64,000 bases of DNA from the NCBI GenBank assembly GCA_013215385.1, contig JABSOY010000006.1, positions 186,001 to 250,000 on the forward strand. The letters are read 5' to 3'. The position numbers and the translations under genes were made by a program. Shown piece by piece: positions 55,223 to 64,000 of the stretch. This DNA is from Colwellia sp. (GTDB lineage: Bacteria > Pseudomonadota > Gammaproteobacteria > Enterobacterales > Alteromonadaceae). The notes under the pieces were generated by a model. The model was given only the letters and a program-made list of their open reading frames with translations. It did not search any database and was not told the origin of the DNA. Every line of letters begins with the position of its first letter. Within the stretch, counting starts at the first letter, position 1.

Positions 55223-56536
55223 ATGTTAAAAAAAATAAAATTATTAATTATTTTATCGGCAAGCCTGTGTTCTTGTATAACGTTGGCAATGACCAATTTA
55301 ACTACCGATGAAAAAGCAAGGCTCATAACTAAACTCGCCAGTGAAATTAGAGCAAACTATGTTTACCCCGATAATGCAAAAAAAATGTCAACGCTCTTAT
55401 TAAAGAATTTACAAGCGGGAAAATATGCAAGCATAACTGTACCACGCCAATTAGGCACACAATTAACAGAAGATATTTACTCTATTTATCAAGATAAGCA
55501 TTTACGTGTGATCTTTGATCCAAAAGCGGTAAAAGCTATGCAAGGTGAGCAAAACACAACTGACTCTCCAATGGCAGAAATCAATAATATAAACATGTTG
55601 CAAAGGAATAATTTCGGTTTCAATCAACTAAGAGTATTACCTGGTAATTTAGGTTATATCGATTTACGTAATTTTTCATCGGCAGAGCCAAGTAAAGAAA
55701 CGGTCGCTGCTGCAATGACATTTGTCGAAAATACTGAAGCCATAATTATAGATTTACGCAAAAACACTGGCGGTGATCCGGATATGGTTGCCTTAATTGC
55801 CAGTTATTTCTTTAATGATAAACCTGTGCATTTAGGTGGTTTTTACTATCGGCCAACCGATACTTACAGCGAAAACTTTACGCTAGGCAACATATTAGGT
55901 AAACGCCGCCCCGACGTACCGCTTTATATATTGACCAGCAAGAGGACTTTTTCTGCCGCTGAAGATTTTAGCTACAGTCTTAAACACTTAAAGCGAGCAA
56001 TCGTTATTGGTGAAATTACTGGTGGCGGTGCTCATCCAGTAAACCCTTATATTATTGGTGAGCGATTTTTGGTTTCATTACCTATTGGACGTTCAACTAA
56101 TCCAATCACTAAGACCAATTGGGAAGGTGTTGGTGTTCAACCTGATATTAAGATTGCTGCCGAAGATGCTTTATTGATGGCTCAGAAGCTGGCGCTAAAG
56201 CACTTAATGGAAAACGATCTAACCGCTAAAGCGTTTTATCAGTGGCCTTTGGAAGATATTAATGTCAACTTGACCCCAGTAAATTTAACCACTGCTAAGC
56301 TGAAAAGTTATACTGGTAAGTTTGATTATATTAATATTTCATTTCATAACGGTCAATTGAACTCTGTAGCAGCAAGCGGTAAAAAACGTAAATTAATTCC
56401 ATTAAGCAAAACAACATTTAAATTAGCGGACATTGACTGGGTCAGATTTGAGTTTATAGTCAAAAATAATCAAGTGGTTGGCATACGTGAATATTTCGAT
56501 GATGGACGTAGCCGATATCATGAAAAATCAAGCTAG
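55223..56536 (+). CDS. S41 family peptidase (IRBP-like), exported
   Basis: This 437-residue protein has a signal peptide (KLLIILSASLCSCITLA). The N-terminal S41 cap domain (KLASEIRANYVYPDNAKKMS) is followed by the catalytic domain: LGYIDLRNFSS, AIIIDLRKNTGGDPDMV, TSKRTFSAAEDFSYSL with the nucleophile Ser of FSAAE, and the conserved GEITGGGAHP. There is no PDZ domain, so it is of the interphotoreceptor-binding-protein-like type and not a Ctp/Prc enzyme. Overlap with a MarR gene suggests regulated, stress- or compound-induced synthesis. Confidence 0.88.
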   Translation: MLKKIKLLIILSASLCSCITLAMTNLTTDEKARLITKLASEIRANYVYPDNAKKMSTLLLKNLQAGKYASITVPRQLGTQLTEDIYSIYQDKHLRVIFDPKAVKAMQGEQNTTDSPMAEINNINMLQRNNFGFNQLRVLPGNLGYIDLRNFSSAEPSKETVAAAMTFVENTEAIIIDLRKNTGGDPDMVALIASYFFNDKPVHLGGFYYRPTDTYSENFTLGNILGKRRPDVPLYILTSKRTFSAAEDFSYSLKHLKRAIVIGEITGGGAHPVNPYIIGERFLVSLPIGRSTNPITKTNWEGVGVQPDIKIAAEDALLMAQKLALKHLMENDLTAKAFYQWPLEDINVNLTPVNLTTAKLKSYTGKFDYINISFHNGQLNSVAASGKKRKLIPLSKTTFKLADIDWVRFEFIVKNNQVVGIREYFDDGRSRYHEKSS

Positions 56537-56713
56537 AAATATGACGTAGGCCTATGTTATATAGCAGGGATTATTACGAAAATTTATGGCGGTCATAATA
56601 ACGCATTAAATCTGAAAATTTGTTGTGTTTGATCGAAAGGCTGACATTTAATATGAGGCCTTTCGAAACATTATGCGTAGTAACTCTTTATGCATTTTTT
56701 GAATTTTAGACAT

Positions 56714-56803
56714 AAAAAAACCGATGATAAAAGGTTCATCGGCTGGATAGCTTTGGGGAAGCTAATAATAAAATTATTACAACAGGTGTTCGCTAAAAGG
56801 AAC
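56714..56803 (-). ncRNA. Candidate small RNA with own promoter and terminator
   Basis: On the minus strand a TATAAT (56810-56815) lies 18 bp after TTTACT (56834-56839). About 65 bases downstream is a terminator stem CCGATGA/TCATCGG (56721-56727 with 56736-56742) followed by seven T. The unit would give a transcript of about 90 bases without an open frame. No family is recognised. Evidence is promoter plus terminator only. Confidence 0.4.
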
Positions 56804-57052
56804 AAATGCATTATAGAGTAAGAACTCTATTAAAGTAAAGTTAAAAATAAAGTAATTACTCAACTTTATGCGTTTGGTGATTTTTGACCATTTCGTGGTT
56901 GATGTGAACAGACATCACTAGTGAGATTTTTAGACATGAAATGAGATTGAGCGTTTTGCACAATATTCACTTTGCCACTAGTAGGTCTATTCATCTATTC
57001 GAAAAAACACCTAAAAAAGACAGTTTTGTGCAAATAGCGGAAGTTAAGAAAT

Positions 57053-57142
57053 CTAAGTAAGTTCGGGTTTAACAAGTACCCACTTATTATTTTTCATTTC
57101 ATAAACAGCTTCGCCACCTTCATAAACCAGTGCAAAGTACAC
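57053..57142 (-). pseudogene. C-terminal remnant of an unknown protein
   Basis: From GTG 57142 to TAG 57053 the frame reads VYFALVYEGGEAVYEMKNNK, then WVLVKPELT. It looks like the natural end of a protein (balanced, beta-hairpin like) but has an in-frame stop just upstream and no ribosome site. Probably a decayed gene end; chance is possible for 29 codons. Confidence 0.35.
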
Positions 57143-57701
57143 TATGGCTCAGCCATTTTTTTTATCATTATGGTTACTTATAAGTCATTATATTAAATTC
57201 CAATCATTCGAATTTAGATAGATAGGAATCTTTCATACCGGCTCTTCATTCTAAGAAGACATTATGCTTTTCAGTTCGTTACGTCAAATCAGCGCACCAA
57301 GTGAACAATAATATACTGACTTAATATCAGATATAATTCCTAACCACATAGTACATTGGGCTCAATATTTCTTTGTAATCAATTACGCAGTAGACTTGAC
57401 TGTTCAAATCAACATGAAGAAATAGAGCGCAAAAAACGTTAATTTTTTGCTCTAAAAATAAATCTGATAATCTGTATCATTTTTTAGTCTTAGGAATGTT
57501 TGCATTTGCAGAAAAAAAAACAATTAAAATAAACCGATAACAAACGATCCATTGTGGCTGTAGTTGTGACTACTTCCTTGATTTTAATATTTTCTATGCG
57601 AATTAACATCACTGCAATTTTTGCTTAAATTACAATACACAAATATAATTAGGTTGAATATTGTTCACATATTGAAGAATTCTTTATTAAGGCAATGAAT
57701 A

Positions 57702-59453
57702 ATGCTAAACACACCGAGCATGGAAATTAATAGTCACTTGGCTAATCGATTACTATTGGTGATGATCGTATTTTCCACACCAGCCTTAATTAGCTCTCTT
57801 TTTAGAATTTTTGATATTGGTTTCCAGCCTATAATGGGCATTCAAATAAGTCTGTACTTTATTGCATGGCTTATGTTTTTTTTTCGTGGGCAAGTATTCT
57901 ACAAAATAAAAGCTTATTTCATGACCACCTGTTTTCTATTATTAGCCATTGGCGGCATGCTTCAATTTGGCTTGTTTGGTGCAGGGATACTACTAATGAT
58001 CATGTACACTGCTTTGTGCAGTTTACTTTTTAAACGTATTACTGCATTAATCAGTATCGCTGTTGGCTTTATCATTATTTTGTCTATCGGCTTGGCTTAT
58101 ATTACGGGCCATCTCTCCTATATCGTCAATGCTGAGGAGTATCACACTTCTGTCAATGCATGGCTGCTGATGTTAGGGACCACCACGTTTGTCGCTACAA
58201 ATTTATATATTGTACTCACATTTATGTCTTCTCAGTATCAACAATCATTAACCGAGTTAGATAAACAAGTTCAATTAAGAACCAAGGCTTACGAAACAGA
58301 AAAAATAAAAGCAGAAGAAGCTAGCGAAATAAAATCGCAGTTTCTCGCGAATATGTCTCATGAAATTAGAACCCCTATGAATGGTGTGTTGGGAGTGATG
58401 CAGTTATTACGTTTAGAAAACCTCAACGAAAAACAAATTTCCCTAATCGATACCGCCATTTTTTCAGCCGAAAATTTATTAAGAATTTTGAATGATATTT
58501 TAGATTTTTCAAAAATTGAAGCAAATAAATTAGATATTGAAAATATCGAATTTGAACTGCAACCTATTCTTGATTCAATCTATTCAAACGTAGAGCTAGA
58601 TATAGAAACGAAAGGCATATCGCTCAACTTCATCAATCAAACCAGTAAAAATACGCTATGGACAGGTGATCCTACTCGTTTTTATCAGGTATTACTTAAT
58701 CTTGTAACCAATGCAACTAAGTTTACTGATACGGGTGCCATTAATGTCTATATTACTCAGCAGAACAACAAAGGAGTGTCTTATCTATGTTCAAAAGTTG
58801 TCGATACGGGTATAGGTATGAGCACCGAAGAAATCAATAACCTTTTCCAAAATTTCAGCCAAGCAGACGCATCGATCACAAGGAAATTTGGTGGAACTGG
58901 CCTAGGGCTCACGATTGCGAAACGCTTAGCAATATTAATGGGAGGAAGCTTAACGGTTACCAGTAAAAAAGGGGAAGGGTCAACATTCATTTTCAAGGTG
59001 AAATCTAAAACTATTATCTCCCCTTTAGCTGGAGCTAAAAACCCAAAAATCATCAGGAACAACTTAGTCCCTGATTGGTCAACTAAAAGAATATTAATTG
59101 CAGAAGATAATAGAATTAATCAAAAAATAATTTGTGCCATGTTAGAGCCGACGCATGCAACGTCACGCTGTGTAAACAATGGTAAAGTAGCCGTAGATGT
59201 TGCATTTGAGTTTGAGCCTGACATCGTATTAATGGATATTCAAATGCCAGAAATGGACGGTATTACTGCAAGTATCGAACTAAGAAATAAGCAATTTAAT
59301 AAACCTATAATCGCATTCACCGCAAACGTAATGAAAGGTGATATTGAACACTACTTAGAAAACGGAATGAATGATTATATTCCAAAGCCTATTGATATAA
59401 ATCAATTATACCGAACCATTGGCCAATTCTTTCAAGGTGGGCAAAGCAGTTAA
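57702..59453 (+). CDS. Hybrid sensor histidine kinase with membrane sensor
   Basis: This is a 583-residue protein. About five or six membrane helices occupy residues 15-190 with little periplasmic sequence. A coiled coil follows (QYQQSLTELDKQVQLRTKAY), then the DHp domain with FLANMSHEIRTPMNGVLGVM (His phospho-acceptor), an ATPase domain (NLVTNATKFT, DTGIGMS, GGTGLGLTIAKRL) and a receiver (RILIAEDNRINQKI, phospho-acceptor Asp in IVLMDIQMPEMDG, Lys in YIPKPID). No Hpt domain is present, so phosphorelay needs a separate Hpt protein. No partner regulator lies nearby; the signal is unknown. Confidence 0.93.
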   Translation: MLNTPSMEINSHLANRLLLVMIVFSTPALISSLFRIFDIGFQPIMGIQISLYFIAWLMFFFRGQVFYKIKAYFMTTCFLLLAIGGMLQFGLFGAGILLMIMYTALCSLLFKRITALISIAVGFIIILSIGLAYITGHLSYIVNAEEYHTSVNAWLLMLGTTTFVATNLYIVLTFMSSQYQQSLTELDKQVQLRTKAYETEKIKAEEASEIKSQFLANMSHEIRTPMNGVLGVMQLLRLENLNEKQISLIDTAIFSAENLLRILNDILDFSKIEANKLDIENIEFELQPILDSIYSNVELDIETKGISLNFINQTSKNTLWTGDPTRFYQVLLNLVTNATKFTDTGAINVYITQQNNKGVSYLCSKVVDTGIGMSTEEINNLFQNFSQADASITRKFGGTGLGLTIAKRLAILMGGSLTVTSKKGEGSTFIFKVKSKTIISPLAGAKNPKIIRNNLVPDWSTKRILIAEDNRINQKIICAMLEPTHATSRCVNNGKVAVDVAFEFEPDIVLMDIQMPEMDGITASIELRNKQFNKPIIAFTANVMKGDIEHYLENGMNDYIPKPIDINQLYRTIGQFFQGGQSS

Positions 59454-59633
59454 TCTAGATAAAAGCAGGGCTCAGCAAAAATAGCTTTTTTCAGTTGTTT
59501 TGCGCACGAAGTGATCATTCAGCTTGTTGACTGAATATCAGACATTATTGTTGAAAACAAAGAAACCAATAAACTCTAATTTATCATCTAAAAACATCAT
59601 TACAAATACCTGTAATGCTTGCACGGTTTTCAA

Positions 59634-60413
59634 CTATTCGTTTATTAATGTTTCCATATTCGTTCGTTTTTTGTAGCCGTGTAATAGTAATAACATACCA
59701 AGTGCAGCCACCAAATGTTTAAGAGTATGGCCACTTACAGTCGATAACGCTTCAAAAATAAAATCATCAAAATGTTCTAAAAACTTTGCCAGAACATAGC
59801 TCAATAACAACCACCAGTATCTGTTTCCGTGACTGAATGTCGGTTTCATAAATAGCAGAATTAGAGGTATGGCAATTAATGGTAGAAACTGAACCAATAT
59901 ATAAAACCTTAAGTCACCAGAGCCATTGTTTTCGGTGTAATACCAATAAAGAACAGATACTCCCCCCAGTATGAGTAATGGGTATAGCAAACGTTTACCC
60001 ATATTAAGTGATATATATTCACCGATAATTACCGCAATTAAAGCCATGAACGACAAGGTCATTGGTAACCGATCCCAAACTAATGTTTGATTATTTGGTG
60101 ACAGATGATAATAGCTGGAGCCAACACCAATGAGTAACAATCCGAGAAATAGGAAAAGATACGCCACCTTCAACTCTTCCAATATTGTTACGTTACCTGA
60201 GAGCCACAGACTATATATCCCCATCAGCCCTACAATAATAAATGGCAGGTTTGAAAGGACATTGAAAAAGTTAGAGATAGATAAAAATGCTCTCTTATCG
60301 ACAAAGTTATGGTACTCAGGAGACTGGGCTATTGGCCCCTGAACTAAGACAAAGGTTGTCACACAAATAAGTATGATTAATGTAGTTAAAATACCTTTAC
60401 GAGTCGTGGTCAT
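59634..60413 (-). CDS. CREST-family membrane hydrolase (alkaline ceramidase-like)
   Basis: This 259-residue protein has about seven membrane helices. The CREST superfamily metal-site motifs are visible: S-x3-H in GSSYYHLSPNNQTLVWDRLP (with the following Asp) and H-x3-H in SGHTLKHLVAA near the C-terminus. Family members hydrolyse amide bonds in lipids such as ceramides or act as related membrane hydrolases; the substrate of bacterial forms is mostly unknown. It lies 15 bases after a membrane-anchored FAD oxidase gene on the same strand, so the two probably act together or on linked compounds (inference). Confidence 0.82.
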   Translation of the reverse strand: MTTTRKGILTTLIILICVTTFVLVQGPIAQSPEYHNFVDKRAFLSISNFFNVLSNLPFIIVGLMGIYSLWLSGNVTILEELKVAYLFLFLGLLLIGVGSSYYHLSPNNQTLVWDRLPMTLSFMALIAVIIGEYISLNMGKRLLYPLLILGGVSVLYWYYTENNGSGDLRFYILVQFLPLIAIPLILLFMKPTFSHGNRYWWLLLSYVLAKFLEHFDDFIFEALSTVSGHTLKHLVAALGMLLLLHGYKKRTNMETLINE

Positions 60414-60428
60414 AATTATTGATCTCTT

Positions 60429-61883
60429 CTACTCAACTTGTTGCTTTAAATAGTGCTGTGACCATAATTGATTAATGAATCTGTTTTTAGGATCTTCTTT
60501 TTCTTTTAAAACAAAAAACTCGGTAGCCCTAGGATAAGCTTTCATAAATTGAGGTGTTGAGGCGTGTAGTTGATAAGGCAAATAGTAAGCACCATGCTCT
60601 TCAATAACAGCATCAATAACTTCTTGGCTCCAAAGCTTAACTTCTTGCTGTGCTGCTTCACTTGTCCCTTGTCGATAATAAACTACAAAAGCAAATACTT
60701 CAGTTCTAGCCCATGCTAATAAAGAGCCGCTATCAGGTAAAGAATGACGTATAGAAACGTTAATAATATTTGTCTGATACTTTTTGAAAATGGCAGCCAT
60801 TTTTATCGCAAAGCTGTCAAAGCTTTCCACAGGAACAAAATATTCCCGAAGAGCATAAGTCTGAGTTGTTCGATTAGATGGTTCAAGCTCATTAACATCA
60901 TAACTCGCTTCATAATTTCGCCATTGCACCGCATCAAATGAATACAACAATGGCTCCATGATATATTGACGCATCCACTTACCAAAATTAGAGTCTGCAA
61001 CAAACTCAGTCACTTTGGGTTGCCAAGTATATTCTTTATTTTTGGGGATTAACCTTTGCTCGACCGTTAAGGCTTCGTTTGTTTTGAGCCAGCTGACACT
61101 GCGTACATTGGTAAAGTCAGGCGGGTATATATCAGCATTGTGAAAAACGACGCTTTTGTCATTTCGGATGTTTTCAGCGAAATATTCTTGATAATCGTGT
61201 AGCACCATATTTTTCGTATAACGTTTAACTTTAACGTTACCCACTAGATTCAATGTTACTTCAGCAATAACAGCTATACCGCCGTAACCACCAATTGTTC
61301 CATAAAAAAGCTCTGAATTATCACTAGGAGAAGCATTGACGACATCGCCGTTAGCTTTGATAAGTTTTATTGACTCTACAGATCGAATAATTGGTCCTTC
61401 GCCAAGGTAACGACCATGAACATTTACGCTAAGGGAGCCACCAACGGTGAAGTTTGCGTATGTTTGCATTATTTTTACAGAGAGGTTTTCAGCGTCAATC
61501 ACCTCTTGTAAGTCACGCCATGTAATACCACTTTGAACCGTTACTTGTCTTTTTGAAACGTCTAAGTTCAAAACTTTATTGAAGGATCTCATATCTAAAT
61601 GAATACTATCAGGGTAAGCCGTTTGTCCACCCTGACTAAATCGCCCTCCACCTATTGAAATTGGCCCAGAGCTTGATTTAATAGCCTCAACTATATCTTC
61701 AATGGTTGATGGTTGAACAACACGAGTAACTTCGATTGGATTTAGCTGGGTAATATCGTTAACGATAGTCGGTTTTGTTTGCTTCGGGGGATTAGTGTTA
61801 TCAAAATCGACAAAAATATAGATGATAAGAAAGCTAAGCAATAGTAAAAAACTTATGAGAGTTTTGACAAAAAATTTAATCAA
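60429..61883 (-). CDS. Membrane-anchored FAD-linked oxidase
   Basis: This 484-residue protein has an N-terminal membrane anchor (VKTLISFLLLLSFLIIYIFV). The PCMH-type FAD-binding domain follows, with VTRVVQPSTIEDIVEAIKSS, the pyrophosphate-binding ISIGGGRFSQGG, TWRDLQEVIDAENLSV and the GGYGGIAVIAEVTL segment. The C-terminal part resembles aldonolactone oxidases (KNRFINQLWSQHYL). The start is TTG at 61883 with AAGGAAG seven bases before it. Likely a sugar-lactone or alcohol oxidase facing the periplasm. It is followed by the CREST hydrolase gene. Confidence 0.85.
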   Translation of the reverse strand: MIKFFVKTLISFLLLLSFLIIYIFVDFDNTNPPKQTKPTIVNDITQLNPIEVTRVVQPSTIEDIVEAIKSSSGPISIGGGRFSQGGQTAYPDSIHLDMRSFNKVLNLDVSKRQVTVQSGITWRDLQEVIDAENLSVKIMQTYANFTVGGSLSVNVHGRYLGEGPIIRSVESIKLIKANGDVVNASPSDNSELFYGTIGGYGGIAVIAEVTLNLVGNVKVKRYTKNMVLHDYQEYFAENIRNDKSVVFHNADIYPPDFTNVRSVSWLKTNEALTVEQRLIPKNKEYTWQPKVTEFVADSNFGKWMRQYIMEPLLYSFDAVQWRNYEASYDVNELEPSNRTTQTYALREYFVPVESFDSFAIKMAAIFKKYQTNIINVSIRHSLPDSGSLLAWARTEVFAFVVYYRQGTSEAAQQEVKLWSQEVIDAVIEEHGAYYLPYQLHASTPQFMKAYPRATEFFVLKEKEDPKNRFINQLWSQHYLKQQVE

Positions 61884-62285
61884 AAGATACTTCCTTTTAA
61901 AGCAAAATCCATGATGCGACTTTCCACATTAATTCAGAGATAGTATTTAATTTCAACTAACCATTTGCTTTATTGAAATAAAATGATTAATATGCGCTCG
62001 TTCAATTAATCACCGCTTTATTTCGAACCGGTGAATTTATCAACTAACTGTAAAGGAGACAATATCATGACAATTACATCAAAATTCTTTGCAGGTCTTA
62101 TCCGATAAGAAATACCTAGTTTAGCCATGTCTCGTTAAATCAAGAAAGCCTAAACACTTAAACTCAAACTATTAAAGTTAGTCGTTTAAAAATTTCCTTC
62201 GTTTTATTTCTAAAGAAATCCAGACCTGCCAATACGTATTACGTTTTAAATCCTCATTTTCTATAAAGAGAAAGGAATTGGTATT
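61884..62285. other. Leader region of the rtcB-prfH operon, with a 13-codon ORF
   Basis: There is no normal-size gene. It holds promoters for the divergent FAD oxidase and RtcB genes and the micro-ORF at 62067. The stretch 62110-62285 is AT-rich and I see no sigma-54 (-24/-12) element like the one that drives rtcBA in E. coli. Confidence 0.45.
62067..62108 (+). CDS. Micro-ORF with strong ribosome site (possible leader peptide)
   Basis: TAAAGGAGA lies 7 bases before ATG 62067 and the frame reads MTITSKFFAGLIR then stop. Such a good ribosome site before a 13-codon frame, 180 bases upstream of rtcB, suggests a leader peptide or a truncated gene start. No homologue recognised. Confidence 0.35.
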   Translation: MTITSKFFAGLIR

Positions 62286-63476
62286 ATGGACAAATCCGTC
62301 CAAAAAATTACTGAAAACGTTAGCCTCATTGCATCCAAAGAAACTTGGATTGAAGGGCTAGCGATTGACCAACTGATCAAAACATCAGAATTAGCTGGCA
62401 TGCATCGCGTTGCGGGCATGCCTGATTTGCACCCTGGGAGAGGTTATCCCATTGGTGCAGCATTTTTTACACTAAACAAAATATACCCAGCACTTGTGGG
62501 TAATGATATTGGCTGTGGTATGGCGTTCTGGCAAACCTCAGCAAAAGTATCAAAAGTAAATCTAGATAAACTAGCCAAGAAGTTTGCGCATGTTGAGCTG
62601 CCATTAGATGAAAGTTGGTCTTCAATTATTGAAAACCGAAAGCATGAAAAAGGCATAACAACAAATGACTATGACCGTGCTTTAGGCACCATAGGTGGTG
62701 GTAATCATTTTGCTGAATTTCAGGCTATTGACGAAGTTTATAACCAGGCAGCACTTGATGAATTAGGGCTTAACAAAAAACATCTTCAGCTACTTGTTCA
62801 TTCAGGTTCAAGAGGTTTAGGGCAATCAATTTTAGTTGAGCATATTACTAAGCACAATCATGATGGCCTAAACACTGATGATGAAGACTTTCAGGATTAC
62901 ATGGTTAAGCATGATGAAGCAGTACGTTGGGCTGAGCTTAATCGAGAATTAATTGCCAAGCGGTTTTTAGAAGCGATCAGAGCAAAGGGCGATTGTGCAT
63001 TAGACATTAATCACAACTTGGTTTCAGCTAAAAACATCGATGGTTGTGACGGCTGGTTACACAGAAAAGGCGCAACACCAAGTGACAAAGGCTATGTTGT
63101 TATCCCAGGTTCTCGTGGTGATTATAGTTATCTGGTGAAACCCATTACGATGAAAAAAAAGTCTGATTACGAAGCAAATGCTAAAAATCTAAATATAAGT
63201 TTGTTTTCACTAGCGCATGGCGCAGGTAGAAAATGGAAACGTGGCGAATGTCATGGCCGATTAGGTCACAAATATAAACGTGAAGACTTATATCGAACTG
63301 CATTAGGAAGTCGTGTAATTTGCGGTAATAAAGAACTGCTTTATGACGAAGCACCGCAAGCTTACAAGAAATGTGAAACTGTTATCAGCGATATGGTTGA
63401 TGCAGGGTTAATTGAGGTGGTGGCAAAGCTACGCCCTGTTTTAACCTTTAAAACAAATGGAGATTGTTCATCATGA
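62286..63476 (+). CDS. rtcB: RtcB-family RNA ligase, PrfH-associated (RtcB2-type)
   Basis: This 396-residue enzyme joins RNA 3'-phosphate (or cyclic phosphate) ends to 5'-OH ends using GTP and manganese. Metal-site and guanylylation motifs are present: [27 protein letters not shown] (cysteine ligand), [31 protein letters not shown] and LAHGAGRKW with the histidine that carries GMP. It begins with AAAGGAA upstream of ATG 62286 and overlaps prfH by four bases (ATGA). RtcB paired with PrfH is the RtcB2 class, thought to repair ribosomal RNA cut by toxins such as colicin E3. The archease gene usual for tRNA-splicing RtcB is absent. Confidence 0.95.
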   Translation: MDKSVQKITENVSLIASKETWIEGLAIDQLIKTSELAGMHRVAGMPDLHPGRGYPIGAAFFTLNKIYPALVGNDIGCGMAFWQTSAKVSKVNLDKLAKKFAHVELPLDESWSSIIENRKHEKGITTNDYDRALGTIGGGNHFAEFQAIDEVYNQAALDELGLNKKHLQLLVHSGSRGLGQSILVEHITKHNHDGLNTDDEDFQDYMVKHDEAVRWAELNRELIAKRFLEAIRAKGDCALDINHNLVSAKNIDGCDGWLHRKGATPSDKGYVVIPGSRGDYSYLVKPITMKKKSDYEANAKNLNISLFSLAHGAGRKWKRGECHGRLGHKYKREDLYRTALGSRVICGNKELLYDEAPQAYKKCETVISDMVDAGLIEVVAKLRPVLTFKTNGDCSS

Positions 63477-64000
63477 TATTACTACAACTATCAGCTGGCC
63501 AAGGTCCTGTTGAATGCAGCAAGGCTGTTGGTTTAGCATTAAAAGCAATTGAAAAGCAATGTCGAGAAAAAGGAATTAAGCTCGATATTGTTGAAGCAAT
63601 TGCTACAAAAGAACGAGATTGCTTTAAGTCAGCTTTGTTGCAACTTGACTCTGCAAAGGATAACACAGCTAAACAACTAGCCGAGTCATGGCAAGGCGCT
63701 ATGTTATGGGTTTGCCAAAGCCCCTTTTCTACTAATAAACAGGGGCCTAAGCGAAAGAGAAAAAACTGGTTTTTCAGTGGTCAAATGTATGAAATAAATG
63801 AGACCCAACTAGATAAAGTCGTGACATTTCAAACCTGTCGAGCGTCTGGCGCTGGAGGTCAACACGTTAATACAACGGACTCAGCGGTTCGCGCAACACA
63901 TACTGCAACTGGTATTTCAGTACGCGTTGAAAGTGAGCGTAGTCAACATGCTAATAAACGCATGGCAAGAGCACTGTTATTCCAAAAACTGGAAACAGCA
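63473..64000 (+). CDS. prfH: Peptide chain release factor H homologue PrfH (partial, cut by window end)
   Basis: There are 176 residues to the edge, with the start ATG inside the rtcB stop (ATGA overlap). It begins [20 protein letters not shown] and has the catalytic GGQ loop (Gly128-Gly129-Gln130 in [18 protein letters not shown]), which triggers peptidyl-tRNA hydrolysis. It lacks the large codon-reading domains of RF1/RF2 and is a short RF-like protein of about 200 residues. Together with RtcB2 it is proposed to release stalled peptides from ribosomes with a damaged decoding centre. Only the C-terminal tail is missing here. Confidence 0.95.
   Translation, partial: MILLQLSAGQGPVECSKAVGLALKAIEKQCREKGIKLDIVEAIATKERDCFKSALLQLDSAKDNTAKQLAESWQGAMLWVCQSPFSTNKQGPKRKRKNWFFSGQMYEINETQLDKVVTFQTCRASGAGGQHVNTTDSAVRATHTATGISVRVESERSQHANKRMARALLFQKLETA

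Larger units (their letters stand above)
56537..57701. other. Long gene-free stretch with a candidate small RNA and a gene remnant
   Basis: Over 1.1 kb without an intact gene. It holds a leftward promoter-terminator unit (56714-56839), a short coding remnant (57053-57142), and AT-rich sequence with a hairpin AGAGCGCAAAAAA/TTTTTTGCTCT at 57424-57453. The last 250 bases should hold the promoter of the hybrid kinase gene. The rest shows no recognised signal. Confidence 0.45.

Noticed and set aside
57140-57165. Terminator-like ATGGCTCAGCCAT plus T-run
   Set aside because: The two halves would leave a loop of one base, which cannot form a hairpin; a shorter stem is too weak.
62110-62285. Sigma-54 promoter for rtcB
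   Set aside because: No TGGCAC-N5-TTGC-like element and no rtcR gene nearby.

Overview
The window is an AT-rich chromosomal segment of a marine gammaproteobacterium. It is most like the Alteromonadales, and Colwelliaceae (Colwellia, Thalassotalea and relatives) would be my guess. The reasons are the rpmBG, radC-coaBC and slmA order of gammaproteobacteria, a SlmA nucleoid occlusion factor, a CrbS/CrbR-type acetate-switch pair, a DcaP-type porin, several secreted peptidases, a PEP-CTERM protein and frequent TTG/GTG starts. This placement is inferred from gene content, not from a database search. I see no tRNA, rRNA, transposase, phage gene, integron or CRISPR array. The window is mostly housekeeping and lifestyle genes with a few accessory patches.

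Layout. 1-7 kb: an edge-truncated unknown gene, rpmG and rpmB, a small ParA ATPase with an RHH-like partner and a PilZ protein, radC, then coaBC, slmA and pepD. 6.9-11 kb: a NarL-type regulator facing a symporter/PAS/kinase/receiver hybrid (CrbR/CrbS-like). 11-16 kb: TetR plus an RND efflux pair. 16.3-17.4 kb: SoxR with a well-matched SoxR box that drives the opposite strand (a small ORF and a VOC protein). 18-20 kb: an ActP-like symporter with its DUF4212 small subunit, the kind of transporter a CrbSR system would be expected to control. 20-36 kb: S9, S10 and M1 exported peptidases, a DcaP porin, Tex, HutD, a DUF1326/DUF2182 pair, an alpha carbonic anhydrase, a PEP-CTERM protein and a broken TPR gene.

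36-42 kb is a complete-looking thiamine operon (TPP riboswitch, thiC, thiO, thiS, thiG and a thiD-thiE fusion) without thiF. 42-46 kb is a LetAB-type lipid transport operon in which LetA is split into two genes and LetB carries, by my count, eight MCE repeats. 46.5-49.4 kb holds a diheme c4 cytochrome, a tetraheme duplicate of it, and engB. 50-52.2 kb is an ECF sigma / putative anti-sigma / two DUF4252 operon. 52.2-59.5 kb has a membrane acyltransferase, a LytTR regulator, a MarR-S41 peptidase pair, a gene-poor stretch with a candidate small RNA, and a hybrid kinase.

59.6-64 kb holds a CREST-family membrane hydrolase, a membrane-anchored FAD oxidase and, at the right edge, an RtcB-type RNA ligase overlapping a PrfH release-factor homologue. 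That last pair is the most exciting system here: an RNA-repair plus ribosome-rescue operon. The other strong signals are regulatory: the SoxR box, two matched palindromes before the carbonic anhydrase, twin palindromes before the tetR-RND operon, and the candidate small RNA.
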